A stretch of 64,000 bases of DNA, taken from Methylocystis bryophila (GTDB lineage: Bacteria > Pseudomonadota > Alphaproteobacteria > Rhizobiales > Beijerinckiaceae). Position 1 is the first letter of the stretch, and each line of letters begins with the position of its first letter. The notes beneath the pieces were generated by a model. That model did no database searches. It saw only the letters and a program-made list of their open reading frames with translations, and was not told the origin of the DNA. A program made the translations under genes and the position numbers. The stretch spans positions 2,554,501 to 2,618,500 of the forward strand of contig NZ_AP027149.1 of the NCBI RefSeq assembly GCF_027925445.1, read 5' to 3'. Positions 35,359 through 43,188 of the stretch are shown one piece after another.

Positions 35359-36045
35359 ATGCCGTCAATGCGAAAACATTTGGCCGCCCTCGCGCTTTTT
35401 GTCGCGATCTGGGCGTCGTCCTTCGCCCATGGTTGGGCGAAGGAAAGAGGCCCTGCTGTTGTGGCGCGAGGGCCGGCAAGAAGCGAACTGACAGCCGCCG
35501 GCCCAGGCTGGGTGAAGGTCTGTTTCGAGGATCCTCGCACGCGCCGTCAGACCTGCTACACGACCCGCGACTTCGCCGAAGAAGGGGGAACGCCGATACT
35601 CTCTCTCGAGGTCTTTGAGACCAAGGGAGAAGAGTCGATGCTGCTCCGCGCTTTTCTGCCGCTCGGCCTTGCGCTGAAGCCTGGCGTCAGGATCGGCCTC
35701 GAACGGGGCGAGCAGGAGAATGGCGCTTTCGACGCTTGCTTTCCTGCTGGCTGTTACGCCTCGAGCAATGTTGCCCCCGCCCTGGTCGATGCGATGAAGC
35801 GGGGCGGCCGGATCAGGCTCTCCGTCAAGAAGCTCTCGGGAGAGGAATTGGACTTTTTTCTTCCGCTGGAGGGCTTTGGCAAGGCCTTCGACGGTCCGGG
35901 CGCAGCGGCGGAGGAGATCGGTCCCGAGCCGCGCAAACGCCTACAGGACGAGCTTGTGGGGAGGGCCGCCGCGGAACGGCGAAGACTCGAAGGCGAGGGC
36001 GGGCCAAAGCCCCCGACGCCTCCGGCTGAAGCGTCGGGGGGGTAA
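35359..36045 (+). CDS. Invasion-associated locus B (IalB) family secreted protein
   Basis: A 228-residue protein with a signal peptide (hydrophobic LAALALFVAIWASSFA, cleavage near GWA-KE) and the IalB domain: WVKVCFEDPRTRRQTCYTTRDF, the pattern LLRAFLPLGLALKPGVRI, and the paired cysteines CFPAGCYAS. The C-terminal 45 residues are charged and Pro-rich. IalB proteins are periplasmic or surface proteins of rhizobia and Bartonella; the molecular activity is unknown. ATG at 35359 was chosen; 35302 and 35368 are alternative in-frame starts. It is divergent from the GH15 gene. Confidence 0.82.
   Translation: MPSMRKHLAALALFVAIWASSFAHGWAKERGPAVVARGPARSELTAAGPGWVKVCFEDPRTRRQTCYTTRDFAEEGGTPILSLEVFETKGEESMLLRAFLPLGLALKPGVRIGLERGEQENGAFDACFPAGCYASSNVAPALVDAMKRGGRIRLSVKKLSGEELDFFLPLEGFGKAFDGPGAAAEEIGPEPRKRLQDELVGRAAAERRRLEGEGGPKPPTPPAEASGG
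36010..36040. terminator. Hairpin within the 3' end of the IalB gene
   Basis: A perfect 10-bp stem (CCCCCGACGC at 36010-36019 with 36031-36040, 11-nt loop) ends 3 bases before the stop codon's last base, so it lies inside the coding sequence. It sits between convergent genes and may serve both strands. No T run follows. Confidence 0.45.
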
Positions 36046-36064
36046 CGCGTTCAGCGCCGGTAAT

Positions 36065-36658
36065 TCACCGTCGCGGGGCGGCGCTCTCGCTCGCTCGGCG
36101 GGCCTTGGGCTTCGCCGCCGCTTCGCTTTCGAGGCGCTGGCTCTCCTCCAGCCCCAAAAGCTCCGTGAGGCGGTTGCGGGCGCGGTTGACCCGGCTCTTC
36201 ATCGTGCCTGGCGCGCAACCGCAGATTTCAGCCGCCTCGTCATAGGAGAGACCCGACGCGCCGATCAGGATCAACGCTTCGCGCTGATCGGCCGGCAGCT
36301 TCTGCAACGCCTCGCGGAAGTCCAGAAGATCCATATGGCCTGGCTGCGCGGCAGGAGCTTCGAGCCGAGCCGCCAGCGCGCCATCGGGGTCTGCGGTCTC
36401 GCGCCGGCGCTTCCGATAATCGCTGTAGTAGGCGTTGCGCAGGATCGTAAACAACCATGCGGTTAGGTTGGTCCCCTCGGTGAAGGAGTCCATGCTGCCT
36501 AAGGCCTTCAGCAAAGTATCGTGGACGAGATCGTCGGCGCGATCCGGATTGCCGCTCAAGGACACCGCAAAAGCGCGCAAAGAGGGGATGGCGGCGACGA
36601 TGTCCGCCTTCATGCCCTCTGAACCGGCGCCTAACGAAGAGCCTTCCGCTATTGTCAA
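36065..36658 (-). CDS. ecfG: General stress ECF sigma factor EcfG
   Basis: A 197-residue ECF sigma factor of the alphaproteobacterial ECF15/EcfG group. Region 2 reads IVAAIPSLRAFAVSLSGNPDRADDLVHDTLLKAL and region 4 reads LPADQREALILIGASGLSYDEAAEICGCAPGTMKSRVNRAR (given by the ends LPADQREAL and KSRVNRAR), both hallmarks of the family. It directs the general stress regulon through GGAAC-N16/17-CGTT promoters once NepR is removed by PhyR. TTG at 36658 overlaps the nepR stop (TTGA); an ATG at 36613 is an alternative start. Confidence 0.93.
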   Translation of the reverse strand: MTIAEGSSLGAGSEGMKADIVAAIPSLRAFAVSLSGNPDRADDLVHDTLLKALGSMDSFTEGTNLTAWLFTILRNAYYSDYRKRRRETADPDGALAARLEAPAAQPGHMDLLDFREALQKLPADQREALILIGASGLSYDEAAEICGCAPGTMKSRVNRARNRLTELLGLEESQRLESEAAAKPKARRASESAAPRR

Positions 36659-36873
36659 TCCATCTCCCCGGGCCTACCCGCCGTCTGAGCGGCCGATATT
36701 GCGCCGGCGTCCAATTTATTCAAGAGCGCAAGGAACCGATCGGGGACCGGCTGCGCCAGCACGTCATCATAAATTTCCCGCAGTTCGCGGCCGATATATT
36801 CGCTCACGCCCGATTTCCCATTTGCAGGGGGGCGGCAGCTTGGCGCGCCCGGCTCCCGGTGAAGGGGGCTCAT
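36655..36873 (-). CDS. nepR: Anti-sigma factor NepR
   Basis: A 72-residue protein whose core EYIGRELREIYDDVLAQPVP continuing into DRFLALLNKLD is the two-helix NepR domain that clamps EcfG. The start shown (ATG 36873) gives the usual length. An in-frame ATG at 37017 with a good AGAGG site would give 120 residues, but the added codons lack the third-position GC bias of real genes here. It overlaps ecfG by 4 nt and lies downstream of an EcfG-type promoter. Confidence 0.85.
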   Translation of the reverse strand: MSPLHREPGAPSCRPPANGKSGVSEYIGRELREIYDDVLAQPVPDRFLALLNKLDAGAISAAQTAGRPGEMD

Positions 36874-37096
36874 CGATCGGCCCCCGTGGTGCGGCTTGAA
36901 AGAAGTCTCTTCTCTACGTGCAGTGAGCTTAGCTCTGGGCTCGTCTTGTGTGGTAGGCGTATCGGAAGGGCTTACGGACGCGGATCGGATTCCATTGGTC
37001 CGGTTGGCTTTTACCATGGAGACCTCTAAGCTGTGGAGACATCTTTTTGTTTCGACGCCAGACAGTGGCTATGCTAAACAGTCACAGTGGTCAGAC

Positions 37097-37121
37097 AACG
37101 CGTGGAAGGGGAATTGGTTCC
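37097..37121 (-). promoter_or_regulatory. EcfG-type promoter for nepR-ecfG
   Basis: Read on the minus strand, GGAAC (37121-37117), a spacer of exactly 16 nt, and CGTT (37100-37097) match the EcfG consensus fully. It lies between the divergent nepR-ecfG and phyR genes, pointing toward nepR. The predicted transcript would start near 37090, leaving about 75 nt to the long nepR start or 220 nt to the short one. Confidence 0.75.
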
Positions 37122-37205
37122 ATGGATTAACCTTGGGCATTTTCCGTAATCTCCATATTGGCTTAGGAAATGGCAGGCATTAGGCAAAGGGCGTCGCAGT
37201 CTAAA

Positions 37206-38027
37206 ATGACCCTCTCACAGCAAATAGCGCGCCATATACCGTTCTTGAGGCGATTCTCTCGCGCGCTCACCGGCAGCCAGGAAGGCGGGGACGCTTACGC
37301 ACTGGCGACGCTCGAAACCCTGGTCGCGGAACAGGGAGAAAAATCAGGCGGAAGCCGCCTTCGCCCCGGGGAAGACCCCAAGATCGCACTCTTTCGTTTG
37401 CTGCTCGATATTTGGTCTGCGGCTCCGATCAACGCGCATACGGAAGTCGCAAGCGAGCTCGAGCTCGGCGCGAGACGCAATCTCGAGGCGATTTCGCTGC
37501 GACCGCGCATCGCCTTCCTGCTCAGCGCGCTCGAAGGCTTCGCGCTTGAGGAGGTCGCCTCCACCCTCGACGTCTCCGTTGAGGAGGCGGGTGATCTCGT
37601 TGCGGCGGCGAATGCGGAAATCGCTGGCCAGATCGCCACCGAGGTGCTGATCATCGAGGACGAGCCATTGATTGCGCTCGATCTTCGGGAAGTGGTGGAG
37701 GAGCTCGGCCACAGCGTCGTCGGTGTGGCGCGCACGCATACGGAAGCGCTGGTTGAGATCGCCAAGGCGAGACCTGGCCTCATCCTCGCGGACATCCAGC
37801 TCGCCGACGGCAGCTCGGGCCTCGAGGCGGTCAACGAAATCCTATCAGACTTTTCGATTCCCGTGATTTTTATCACGGCTTATCCTGAGCGGTTCCTCCT
37901 TGGAGAGGCGCCGGAGCCAGCCTTTTTGATCGCCAAGCCCTTCGCCGTCGACGCGCTCAAAGCGGTCATCAGTCAGGCGCTGTTCTTCGATCGTCGCTCG
38001 CGGCCGGGCGTTTCCGGAACGGCCTGA
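37206..38027 (+). CDS. phyR: General stress anti-anti-sigma response regulator PhyR
   Basis: A 273-residue regulator with an N-terminal sigma-factor-like domain (residues 1-125; MTLSQQIARHIPFLRRFSRALTG, then LLSALEGFALEEVASTLDVS) and a C-terminal receiver (EVLIIEDEPLIALDL, phosphorylatable D196 in ILADIQLADGSSG, Lys in IAKPF). When phosphorylated it sequesters NepR and frees EcfG. The ATG at 37206 was chosen because the sigma-like domain begins there; a start 12 codons upstream is also in frame. No cognate histidine kinase gene is adjacent. It is divergent from nepR-ecfG. Confidence 0.95.
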   Translation: MTLSQQIARHIPFLRRFSRALTGSQEGGDAYALATLETLVAEQGEKSGGSRLRPGEDPKIALFRLLLDIWSAAPINAHTEVASELELGARRNLEAISLRPRIAFLLSALEGFALEEVASTLDVSVEEAGDLVAAANAEIAGQIATEVLIIEDEPLIALDLREVVEELGHSVVGVARTHTEALVEIAKARPGLILADIQLADGSSGLEAVNEILSDFSIPVIFITAYPERFLLGEAPEPAFLIAKPFAVDALKAVISQALFFDRRSRPGVSGTA

Positions 38028-38048
38028 ACCGAATGGGTTCGGAAGGGA

Positions 38049-38225
38049 CGCGCCCGGGCTTGGAGCGCGTTCGGATCGCGTGGAAACACGCGATCAAAAA
38101 GGATTAAGCTCCAAAACCGCTCTCGGCATGCTCTAGATCACGCTGCCTTCAGGGGGAATCGCCTGAAGGCAAAAAACGTGATTGATTCTTGAAGTCTAGA
38201 GCGAGAATTATGCGAAATGCGGATT
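38049..38225. repeat. Modular intergenic repeat, copy 3
   Basis: It contains GATCGCGTG-GAAA-CACGCGATC (38072-38093 region, a 9-bp stem with a GAAA loop), an AAAGGATTAAGCTCC segment, and, in opposite orientation to copy 2, the CACGCTGCCTTCAGG / CCTGAAGGC hairpin and the GATTCTTGAAG segment. The element lies between phyR and the EcfG-type promoter of the KGG gene. Confidence 0.8.
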
Positions 38226-38332
38226 TCCGCCTTTTCGCATCGCGCGCAAGGCCGGGACGAACGCCGAGCGCGTCTTTCCACGCTCAATTTTTGAAAACCA
38301 AGCCCGTACGTGGCTGAATGTCGCATGCCGAG

Positions 38333-38358
38333 GGAAACTTTGTCTCGGCGCGGGCGTT
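38333..38358 (+). promoter_or_regulatory. EcfG-like promoter for the KGG stress gene
   Basis: GGAAA (38333-38337), a 17-nt spacer and CGTT (38355-38358) match the EcfG consensus with one mismatch in the -35 box (GGAAA for GGAAC). Transcription would begin about 40 nt upstream of the KGG start codon. Confidence 0.6.
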
Positions 38359-38405
38359 AGTTCTTTTAGTCGAGGAGGAGCGACGGGTCGAGAGAGGTGA
38401 CAAGC

Positions 38406-38693
38406 ATGAACACACTGCAGCAACCCCGCAAGTCGAACCGTGGATTCGCGTCGATGGACCCCGAAAAGCAGAGGCTCATCGCGCGAAAGGGCGGGCAAAG
38501 CGTTCCGGACGAGAAGCGCAGCTTTTCGCAAAATCCGGAATTGGCCGCCAAGGCCGGCCGAAAAGGCGGGCAGTCGGTTAATCCGGACAAGCGCAGCTTT
38601 TCGCGCGATCACGCGCTGGCGTCCGAGGCCGGACGTAAGGGCGGTCACGCCGCCCACGTGGGCGTGGTCAAGCAAACATCGACGAGGCACTAG
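38406..38693 (+). CDS. KGG-repeat stress-induced protein
   Basis: A 95-residue hydrophilic protein with three KGG-type repeats: RLIARKGGQSVPDEKRSFSQ, LAAKAGRKGGQSVNPDKRSFS and LASEAGRKGGHAAH. KGG proteins (stress-induced, related to Gsp/con-10) are part of general stress regulons and are thought to be intrinsically disordered. Start ATG 38406 follows GAGAGG at about 10 nt; an ATG at 38397 is in frame and less likely. Its location just beyond phyR, with an EcfG-like promoter, fits the stress regulon. Confidence 0.88.
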   Translation: MNTLQQPRKSNRGFASMDPEKQRLIARKGGQSVPDEKRSFSQNPELAAKAGRKGGQSVNPDKRSFSRDHALASEAGRKGGHAAHVGVVKQTSTRH

Positions 38694-38800
38694 AGCGCGA
38701 CCCGATCGCGTGGAGTCACGCGATCGAAAAAGAATCGCGCTAAATCAACAGCTTGGAGCGAATGCTCATCGCAAAAGTCTTTGCGGAATTCGCTCTAACG
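38692..38800. repeat. Modular intergenic repeat, copy 4
   Basis: It begins in the stop codon of the KGG gene with AGAGCGCGACC and contains a perfect 10-bp stem CGATCGCGTG with loop GAGT (38711-38734 region), then AAAGAATCGCGCTAAATCAA and TTGGAGCGAATGCTC, then GGAATTCGCTCT. The order matches copy 1 (stem, GAATCGCGC, AAATCAA, TTGGAGC) but the stem sequence differs. The rest of the gap to ptsN (38801-38910) has nothing recognised. Confidence 0.8.
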
Positions 38801-38910
38801 CCATCCGTGTCGACCAGCGCGGGGCTCCCGTCGGCGCCGGCGTCGCAGCCTTTGTCCGCCGCAGGGACGCCGGGTCGACGCGGAAAAACGTCGACTTGGC
38901 GGCGGGAGGA

Positions 38911-39375
38911 TTAAGCTGCTTCGTTCTGCGAACGGCCGGCGATCAGCTCGTAGATCGCAATGGGGTCGCGCGTTTTGCGCAGCGCCGCGACGGTGACTGG
39001 ATCGCGGAGCATGCGCGCCGCGCAGGCCAACGACTTGAGGTGGTCGGCGCCGGCGCTCTCAGGCGTGATCAGCATGAAGATCAAATCGACGGGCGCGCCG
39101 TCGAGCGCGTCGAAGTCGATGGGCCGCTCTGAGCGCGCGAAAACCCCGTAGATGGTCGAGAGCTTCGACAGCTTTCCATGGGGGATGGCGACGCCGTCCC
39201 CGATGCCGGTCGATCCCAAGCGCTCGCGCTGCAGCACCGAATCGTAAATCTCGCGCGCCGACTGGCCAGAAAGCTCGGAGGCCCTTTGCGCGAGCTCAAG
39301 CAGGGCGTCCTTCTTTGTCGTTGCGACGAGAGGGGACACAATGGCGTGCGGGCCGAGCAGATCGGTAAGTCGCAT
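38911..39375 (-). CDS. ptsN: PTS IIA-like nitrogen regulatory protein PtsN
   Basis: A 154-residue EIIA-Ntr protein. The phosphorylatable His lies in GDGVAIPHGK (residue 66), and the fold shows the usual alternating strands and helices (MRLTDLLGPHAIVSPL at the start). It is phosphorylated by NPr/EI-Ntr and controls nitrogen- and potassium-linked processes. Start ATG 39375 follows AAGGAA; an in-frame ATG at 39438 was not chosen. It is the last gene of the rpoN-hpf-ptsN block; a 156-nt gap separates it from hpf. Confidence 0.93.
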   Translation of the reverse strand: MRLTDLLGPHAIVSPLVATTKKDALLELAQRASELSGQSAREIYDSVLQRERLGSTGIGDGVAIPHGKLSKLSTIYGVFARSERPIDFDALDGAPVDLIFMLITPESAGADHLKSLACAARMLRDPVTVAALRKTRDPIAIYELIAGRSQNEAA

Positions 39376-39531
39376 GGGTTGACGTTCCTTCGCTCGGCTG
39401 ATGGGGGTGACGGCCGGGTCACTGAAAGGTCGGCGCATTCACTTGGTTTCCTGCACAAGCGCAAAACGATCGCGGCGCGTCTTAGGGCGTAGATGCAAGC
39501 GTCGCGCCGCCGCCGCCGCGCGACGCACGCC

Positions 39532-40098
39532 TTACACGCTCTCCGGCGCGTCGATCCATCCGATATGGTGATCGTTGCGGCGATAAACCACGTTTATTCG
39601 TCCCGTCGAGGCGTGCCGAAAGACGACGACGGGAGCGCCCGAAAGGTCGAGATCGAGCACGGCCTGTGAGACGGAGCGGCGGCGCAGCTGCGTCGTGGTC
39701 TCGGCGATAACTGCCGCATTGAACTCATTGGGCGCCTCGGACTCCTGGTCGGGCGCCTCCAACAGATAGCTCGGCACGAGCTCGACCTTGGCGGCGTCGT
39801 GATCGTGGTGGCTCTTCAAGCGGCTCTTGTAACGTCGCAGACGCTTTTCGATCCGCGCGGCGGATTGGTCGAAGGCTGCGTAAGGATCCTGCGCGCGCCC
39901 GTCCGCCTGCAGCAAGATTCCGGAGGTCAGGTGCAGGCTGCAATCCGTGCGATATCCCGCGCCTTCGGGCTCGATCGTCACGTGACCCGACACCCCGCCG
40001 TCAAAATATTTTCCGGTGAGCGCTTGAATGCGGTCAGTCACATGAGCGCGCAAAGCTTCGCCAATGTTGATGTTCTTTCCGGAAACCCGCAATGCCAT
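39532..40098 (-). CDS. hpf: Ribosome hibernation-promoting factor, long form
   Basis: A 188-residue factor with the N-terminal ribosome-binding domain (MALRVSGKNINIGEALRAHV, then HLTSGILLQADGRAQDPYAAFDQSAARIEKRLRRYKSRLKSH, given by its ends) and the C-terminal dimerisation domain of the long HPF class (SGAPVVVFRHASTGRINVVYRRNDHHIGWID). It joins two 70S ribosomes into inactive 100S particles in stationary phase. It lies between rpoN and ptsN, the order conserved in proteobacteria. Confidence 0.93.
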   Translation of the reverse strand: MALRVSGKNINIGEALRAHVTDRIQALTGKYFDGGVSGHVTIEPEGAGYRTDCSLHLTSGILLQADGRAQDPYAAFDQSAARIEKRLRRYKSRLKSHHDHDAAKVELVPSYLLEAPDQESEAPNEFNAAVIAETTTQLRRRSVSQAVLDLDLSGAPVVVFRHASTGRINVVYRRNDHHIGWIDAPESV

Positions 40099-40337
40099 CT
40101 CGCGTCAAACCTCGCCCATCATGTGTCGTCCGAACTCTTGCTCAACCATGAATCGCGTCGTCCTCGTGGGTGAGGCGCTCCTAATTCATGCTCCAGGATT
40201 TTGGCGAAGTCGGGTCGAATGGCCAAGACGACGCTGTTGCGAGGCGATCGAGCCGGACGCCCTCGATCCGCCGAGCGGCGGGAAGCGATAGAAGCCTGCG
40301 TGAGCGAAGTCAATGGGCGGGCGCGCTGAGGCGAGCC

Positions 40338-41900
40338 TCACGCATGCTGGCGCGCCGAGAGCTTCTGACGGCGCCGATCGACCGAGGAGGGGATACGCAG
40401 GCTGTCTCGATATTTGGCCACGGTGCGGCGCGCGATGTCGATGTCGAGCTCCTTGAGGCGCGCGACGATAGCATCGTCCGACAGCACGTCATTCGGGCTT
40501 TCCTTGTCGATCATTTGCTTGATCTTGAAGCGCACGGCTTCCGCCGAATGCGCTTCGGCGCCGCTCGCCGCGGCAATCGAGGCGGAGAAGAAATATTTCA
40601 GCTCGAATAGCCCCCGCGGCGTCATCATATATTTATTGGACGTGACGCGTGACACCGTCGATTCGTGCATGGAGATCGCATCAGCGACGGCGCGGAGATT
40701 GAGCGGGCGGAGATGCTCGACGCCCTTTTCGAAGAATGCGTCCTGCAGCCGCACGATCTCGGAGGCGACCTTGAGGATCGTGCGCTGCCGCTGCTCCAGG
40801 CTCTTGACGAGCCAATTGGCGTTCTGAAGACAGTTGGAGACGAAGCTCTTGTCGGCGTCGCCCTTCGCTGAGGCGTTCACGCGCGCCACGTACGAATTGT
40901 TGATGAGAACGCGCGGCAGCGCATCGGTGTTGAGCTCGACGCGCCAGCTTCCGTCGCCGGCCGCCGTGACGATCACATCGGCGATGATCGCGGGCGCGTC
41001 GCCGCCGCTAAAGGCGCGGCCGGGCTTGGGGTCGAGGCCGCGAAGCTCTGCCGCCATGTCTCTCACATCTTCTTCGTCGACGCCGCATAGTCGCGACAGC
41101 TGTGCGAAGTCGGCCTTGGCGACGAGCGGAAGATTGGCGACGAAGATCTGCATGGCCGGATCGAATCGATCGCGCTCGCGAAGCTGGATAGCGAGGCATT
41201 CGGCCAGGTCTCTGGCCCCGACGCCCGATGGCTCGAAGCGCTGCACGACGTCGAGCACGGCCTGCGTCTCTTCGAGGCTCGCGCCAAGCCGTTCCGCGAT
41301 CGCTTCGATCGTTTCGCGGAGGTAGCCGTTTTCGTCGATCGCGTCGATTATCGAGAGCCCGATCAGGCGCTGGCGCGGGTCCGCGCAGGCTAGAGAGAGC
41401 TGTTCCTCGAGTGTGTCGCGCAGGCTCTTGGCGGTGGCGACATAGGCCTCGAGATTTGGCGTCTCGCCGTCCGCAGATCCGCCGCCGCCGAGCGTTCCGC
41501 TCCAGGATGACGCCGAAAGCCCCATAGCCTCCGCGGCGCCCAGCGCTTCGGTCCGGGACTGGGACGGCTCCTCGGAGTCGTAAAGGTTCGATACGTCCGC
41601 GCCGAGATTGGCGGCGTATTCGCCAGCGTCTGTTGACAGGGACTCCTTGGCCCAGTCGCCCTCAACGCGCTCGCTCGCACCCTCCTGCGGGCTTTCCTCC
41701 GAGGGCCGCTCGGCCCCGGCCGGCTCGCCGACCTCGCTCGGGCCCTCCGACTCGAGGAGCGGATTGCGCTCCATCTCATCTTGGAGAAAGGCGGTAAGCT
41801 CGATGCTCGAAAATTGCAGAAGCTTGATGGCTTGTAGCAGCTGAGGCGTCATCACCAGGGATTGGCCCTGCCGCATCATCAGCTTTTGAGAGATCGCCAT
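40338..41900 (-). CDS. rpoN: RNA polymerase sigma-54 factor RpoN
   Basis: A 520-residue sigma-54. Region I is intact (SQKLMMRQGQSLVMTPQLLQAIKLL), followed by an acidic linker (region II), the core-binding region, an HTH-like stretch and the C-terminal RpoN box ARRTVAKYR. It is needed by the NtrC-type regulator encoded at 5232-6572, by nif and other functions. A repeat-containing gene desert precedes it; the usual upstream neighbour lptB is not in the window. Confidence 0.95.
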   Translation of the reverse strand: MAISQKLMMRQGQSLVMTPQLLQAIKLLQFSSIELTAFLQDEMERNPLLESEGPSEVGEPAGAERPSEESPQEGASERVEGDWAKESLSTDAGEYAANLGADVSNLYDSEEPSQSRTEALGAAEAMGLSASSWSGTLGGGGSADGETPNLEAYVATAKSLRDTLEEQLSLACADPRQRLIGLSIIDAIDENGYLRETIEAIAERLGASLEETQAVLDVVQRFEPSGVGARDLAECLAIQLRERDRFDPAMQIFVANLPLVAKADFAQLSRLCGVDEEDVRDMAAELRGLDPKPGRAFSGGDAPAIIADVIVTAAGDGSWRVELNTDALPRVLINNSYVARVNASAKGDADKSFVSNCLQNANWLVKSLEQRQRTILKVASEIVRLQDAFFEKGVEHLRPLNLRAVADAISMHESTVSRVTSNKYMMTPRGLFELKYFFSASIAAASGAEAHSAEAVRFKIKQMIDKESPNDVLSDDAIVARLKELDIDIARRTVAKYRDSLRIPSSVDRRRQKLSARQHA

Positions 41901-42010
41901 GGAGATTTTGCCTTATGGGCGCTCGGCCCGTTTTTTGCTTACCGAAGCTTATCGCACGAGGGCGGCCTATGCAACGTTAACGGCAATTCTCTCCTGGCGG
42001 GCGCGATCCT

Positions 42011-42180
42011 AGAGCGCGATGCGAAAAAGTGGAAACCGGATTTTTCGTAAAAATCGCGCTTCAAACTTTTAGAATCGATCATGCTTTCTGCGTTCAAGCG
42101 ATGGTGCCTGAACGCAGCGTGACCTTGAGCATGTTTCGGAAAAGCGCGAAGCGGTTTTCCGGTCAAGACATGCTCTAAGT
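42011..42180. repeat. Modular intergenic repeat, copy 5
   Basis: It opens AGAGCGCGATGCGAAAAAG and follows copy 2 through AATCGCGCTTCAAACTTTTAG, then a TTCAAGC...CCTGAAC hairpin, and ends with a 49-nt hairpin module (42127-42175, arms GAGCATGT / ACATGCTC) that is the reverse complement of copy 1 except at three positions. Confidence 0.85.
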
Positions 42181-42900
42181 TTTTGATTTGGAGCTTAGTC
42201 CTTTTCGAACCGAACTCATCGCGCCGGGGCGTCGACGAAGCGACGCGTGATTCTCCAGCTGATGCGCCGGCGAGACGTGCGCCGCATTCAACTCCGTCGG
42301 CTTCGCGGATCGGCGCTTCTGCAACACTCTCGTCAAGCTCTCGCTTAATGCGGCGTAATTCCGCGGCGCCTTCACTTTGAACTGCGTGACCGTTTCATCG
42401 ACAAGGACGAAGGCTCGTCACCCCCAAAGACCCTGCGGCGCTGCAGCTCCAACAAGATCATGTCCTGCGCCTCGACGAGGCTGGAACATGGAAGGGCAGG
42501 GCGTAGTCTCGATGCAGGATCTCGCCAAAACAGTCTTCGCATGCGGCCCGAGCGCAGCCTGTCGGCTAGGCGCCGGAAGCGCGGCCGTCAATCTGCTGCA
42601 AGCCGCGATCCGGCTTCAAGCAACTCGTGACTGCATTCGTGCAGACTGATTTGCGCGCCAGTGAGGCGCGCCTTGCCTATGTCGGCGCAGGAATTCCGTA
42701 TTCTATGCATGACGGAAGCGGAATGAATGGCGGCGGGCGGCGGCGCCGAAGCTCACCGCGCGCATGATCGTGTTCTTACATCCAGTTCTGCTTGTCGTGG
42801 CGATCGCGCCGGCGATCATCCGGATGATCGCTTTTGGCGTCCAAGGCGAGAGGCCGGATTGCGCCGTTTGACGCCCCGAGGCGCCGGGCCTAAGAAGAGC
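42181..42900. other. Gene desert with possible gene remnants
   Basis: No gene with normal start, ribosome binding site and codon bias was found. On the minus strand 42180-42420 an open frame reads FVLVDETVTQFKVKAPRN and then YAALSESLTRVLQKRR, which looks like a fragment of a real protein, but the frame is interrupted upstream by a stop and I cannot name the family. A 35-codon hydrophobic frame (MIVFLHPVLLVVAIAPA) lies at 42764-42871 on the plus strand without a ribosome binding site. The right end runs into the cobalamin riboswitch. Confidence 0.35.
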
Positions 42901-43070
42901 GTGACGGTTCTTCGTAAGAAGTGAATAGGGAACGCGGTGAGGAGTCTTCCGATTCCGCGGCTGCCCCCGCAACTGTGACCGGCGAGGCCGCGCCAAGCGC
43001 CACTGCGGATATAACGCCGCGGGAAGGCGGCGTGAGCCTTTGACCCGTAAGCCAGGAGACCTGCCGTCAC
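42901..43070 (+). promoter_or_regulatory. Cobalamin riboswitch
   Basis: The conserved blocks follow in order: AGGGAACGCGGTGAGG, then CTGCCCCCGCAACTGTGA, then GCCACTG, GGGAAGGCGGCG, and ACCCGTAAGCCAGGAGACC. The ends GTGACGG (42901-42907) and CCGTCAC (43064-43070) close stem P1 perfectly. It precedes the cob operon and should shut it down when adenosylcobalamin is plentiful. Confidence 0.97.
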
Positions 43071-43083
43071 TAGCCTGTTAGAC

Positions 43084-43100
43084 GCCGCCGGCGGGGCGGC
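43084..43100 (+). promoter_or_regulatory. Expression-platform hairpin of the riboswitch
   Basis: GCCGCC / GGCGGC (loop GGCGG) ends directly before AAGGAG, the ribosome binding site of the leader ORF. There is no T run, so control is more likely at translation start than at transcription termination. Confidence 0.5.
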
Positions 43101-43112
43101 AAGGAGACGATC

Positions 43113-43187
43113 ATGAAGCCTTTTCTACCTCCTCCCGCTTGGACTGCGCGCCTCGCGCGCGAGTTGGCTTGCAGCTTGCGCCGTTAA
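43113..43187 (+). CDS. 24-codon leader ORF between riboswitch and cobW
   Basis: MKPFLPPPAWTARLARELAC followed by four residues and TAA. Its ATG lies 6 nt after a strong AAGGAG site, and its stop is one base from the cobW ATG. The cobW start has no ribosome binding site of its own, so cobW translation probably depends on ribosomes finishing this ORF. The peptide itself has no recognised function. Confidence 0.55.
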   Translation: MKPFLPPPAWTARLARELACSLRR

Positions 43188-43188
43188 T

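Noticed and set aside
36874..37017. N-terminal extension of nepR
   Set aside because: The start at 37017 has a good AGAGG site, but the codons lack third-position GC bias and do not match the family; kept as an alternative only.
42764..42871. 35-codon hydrophobic ORF
   Set aside because: No ribosome binding site, no neighbour relation, and it lies in a degraded region, so it is described only within the gene-desert entry.
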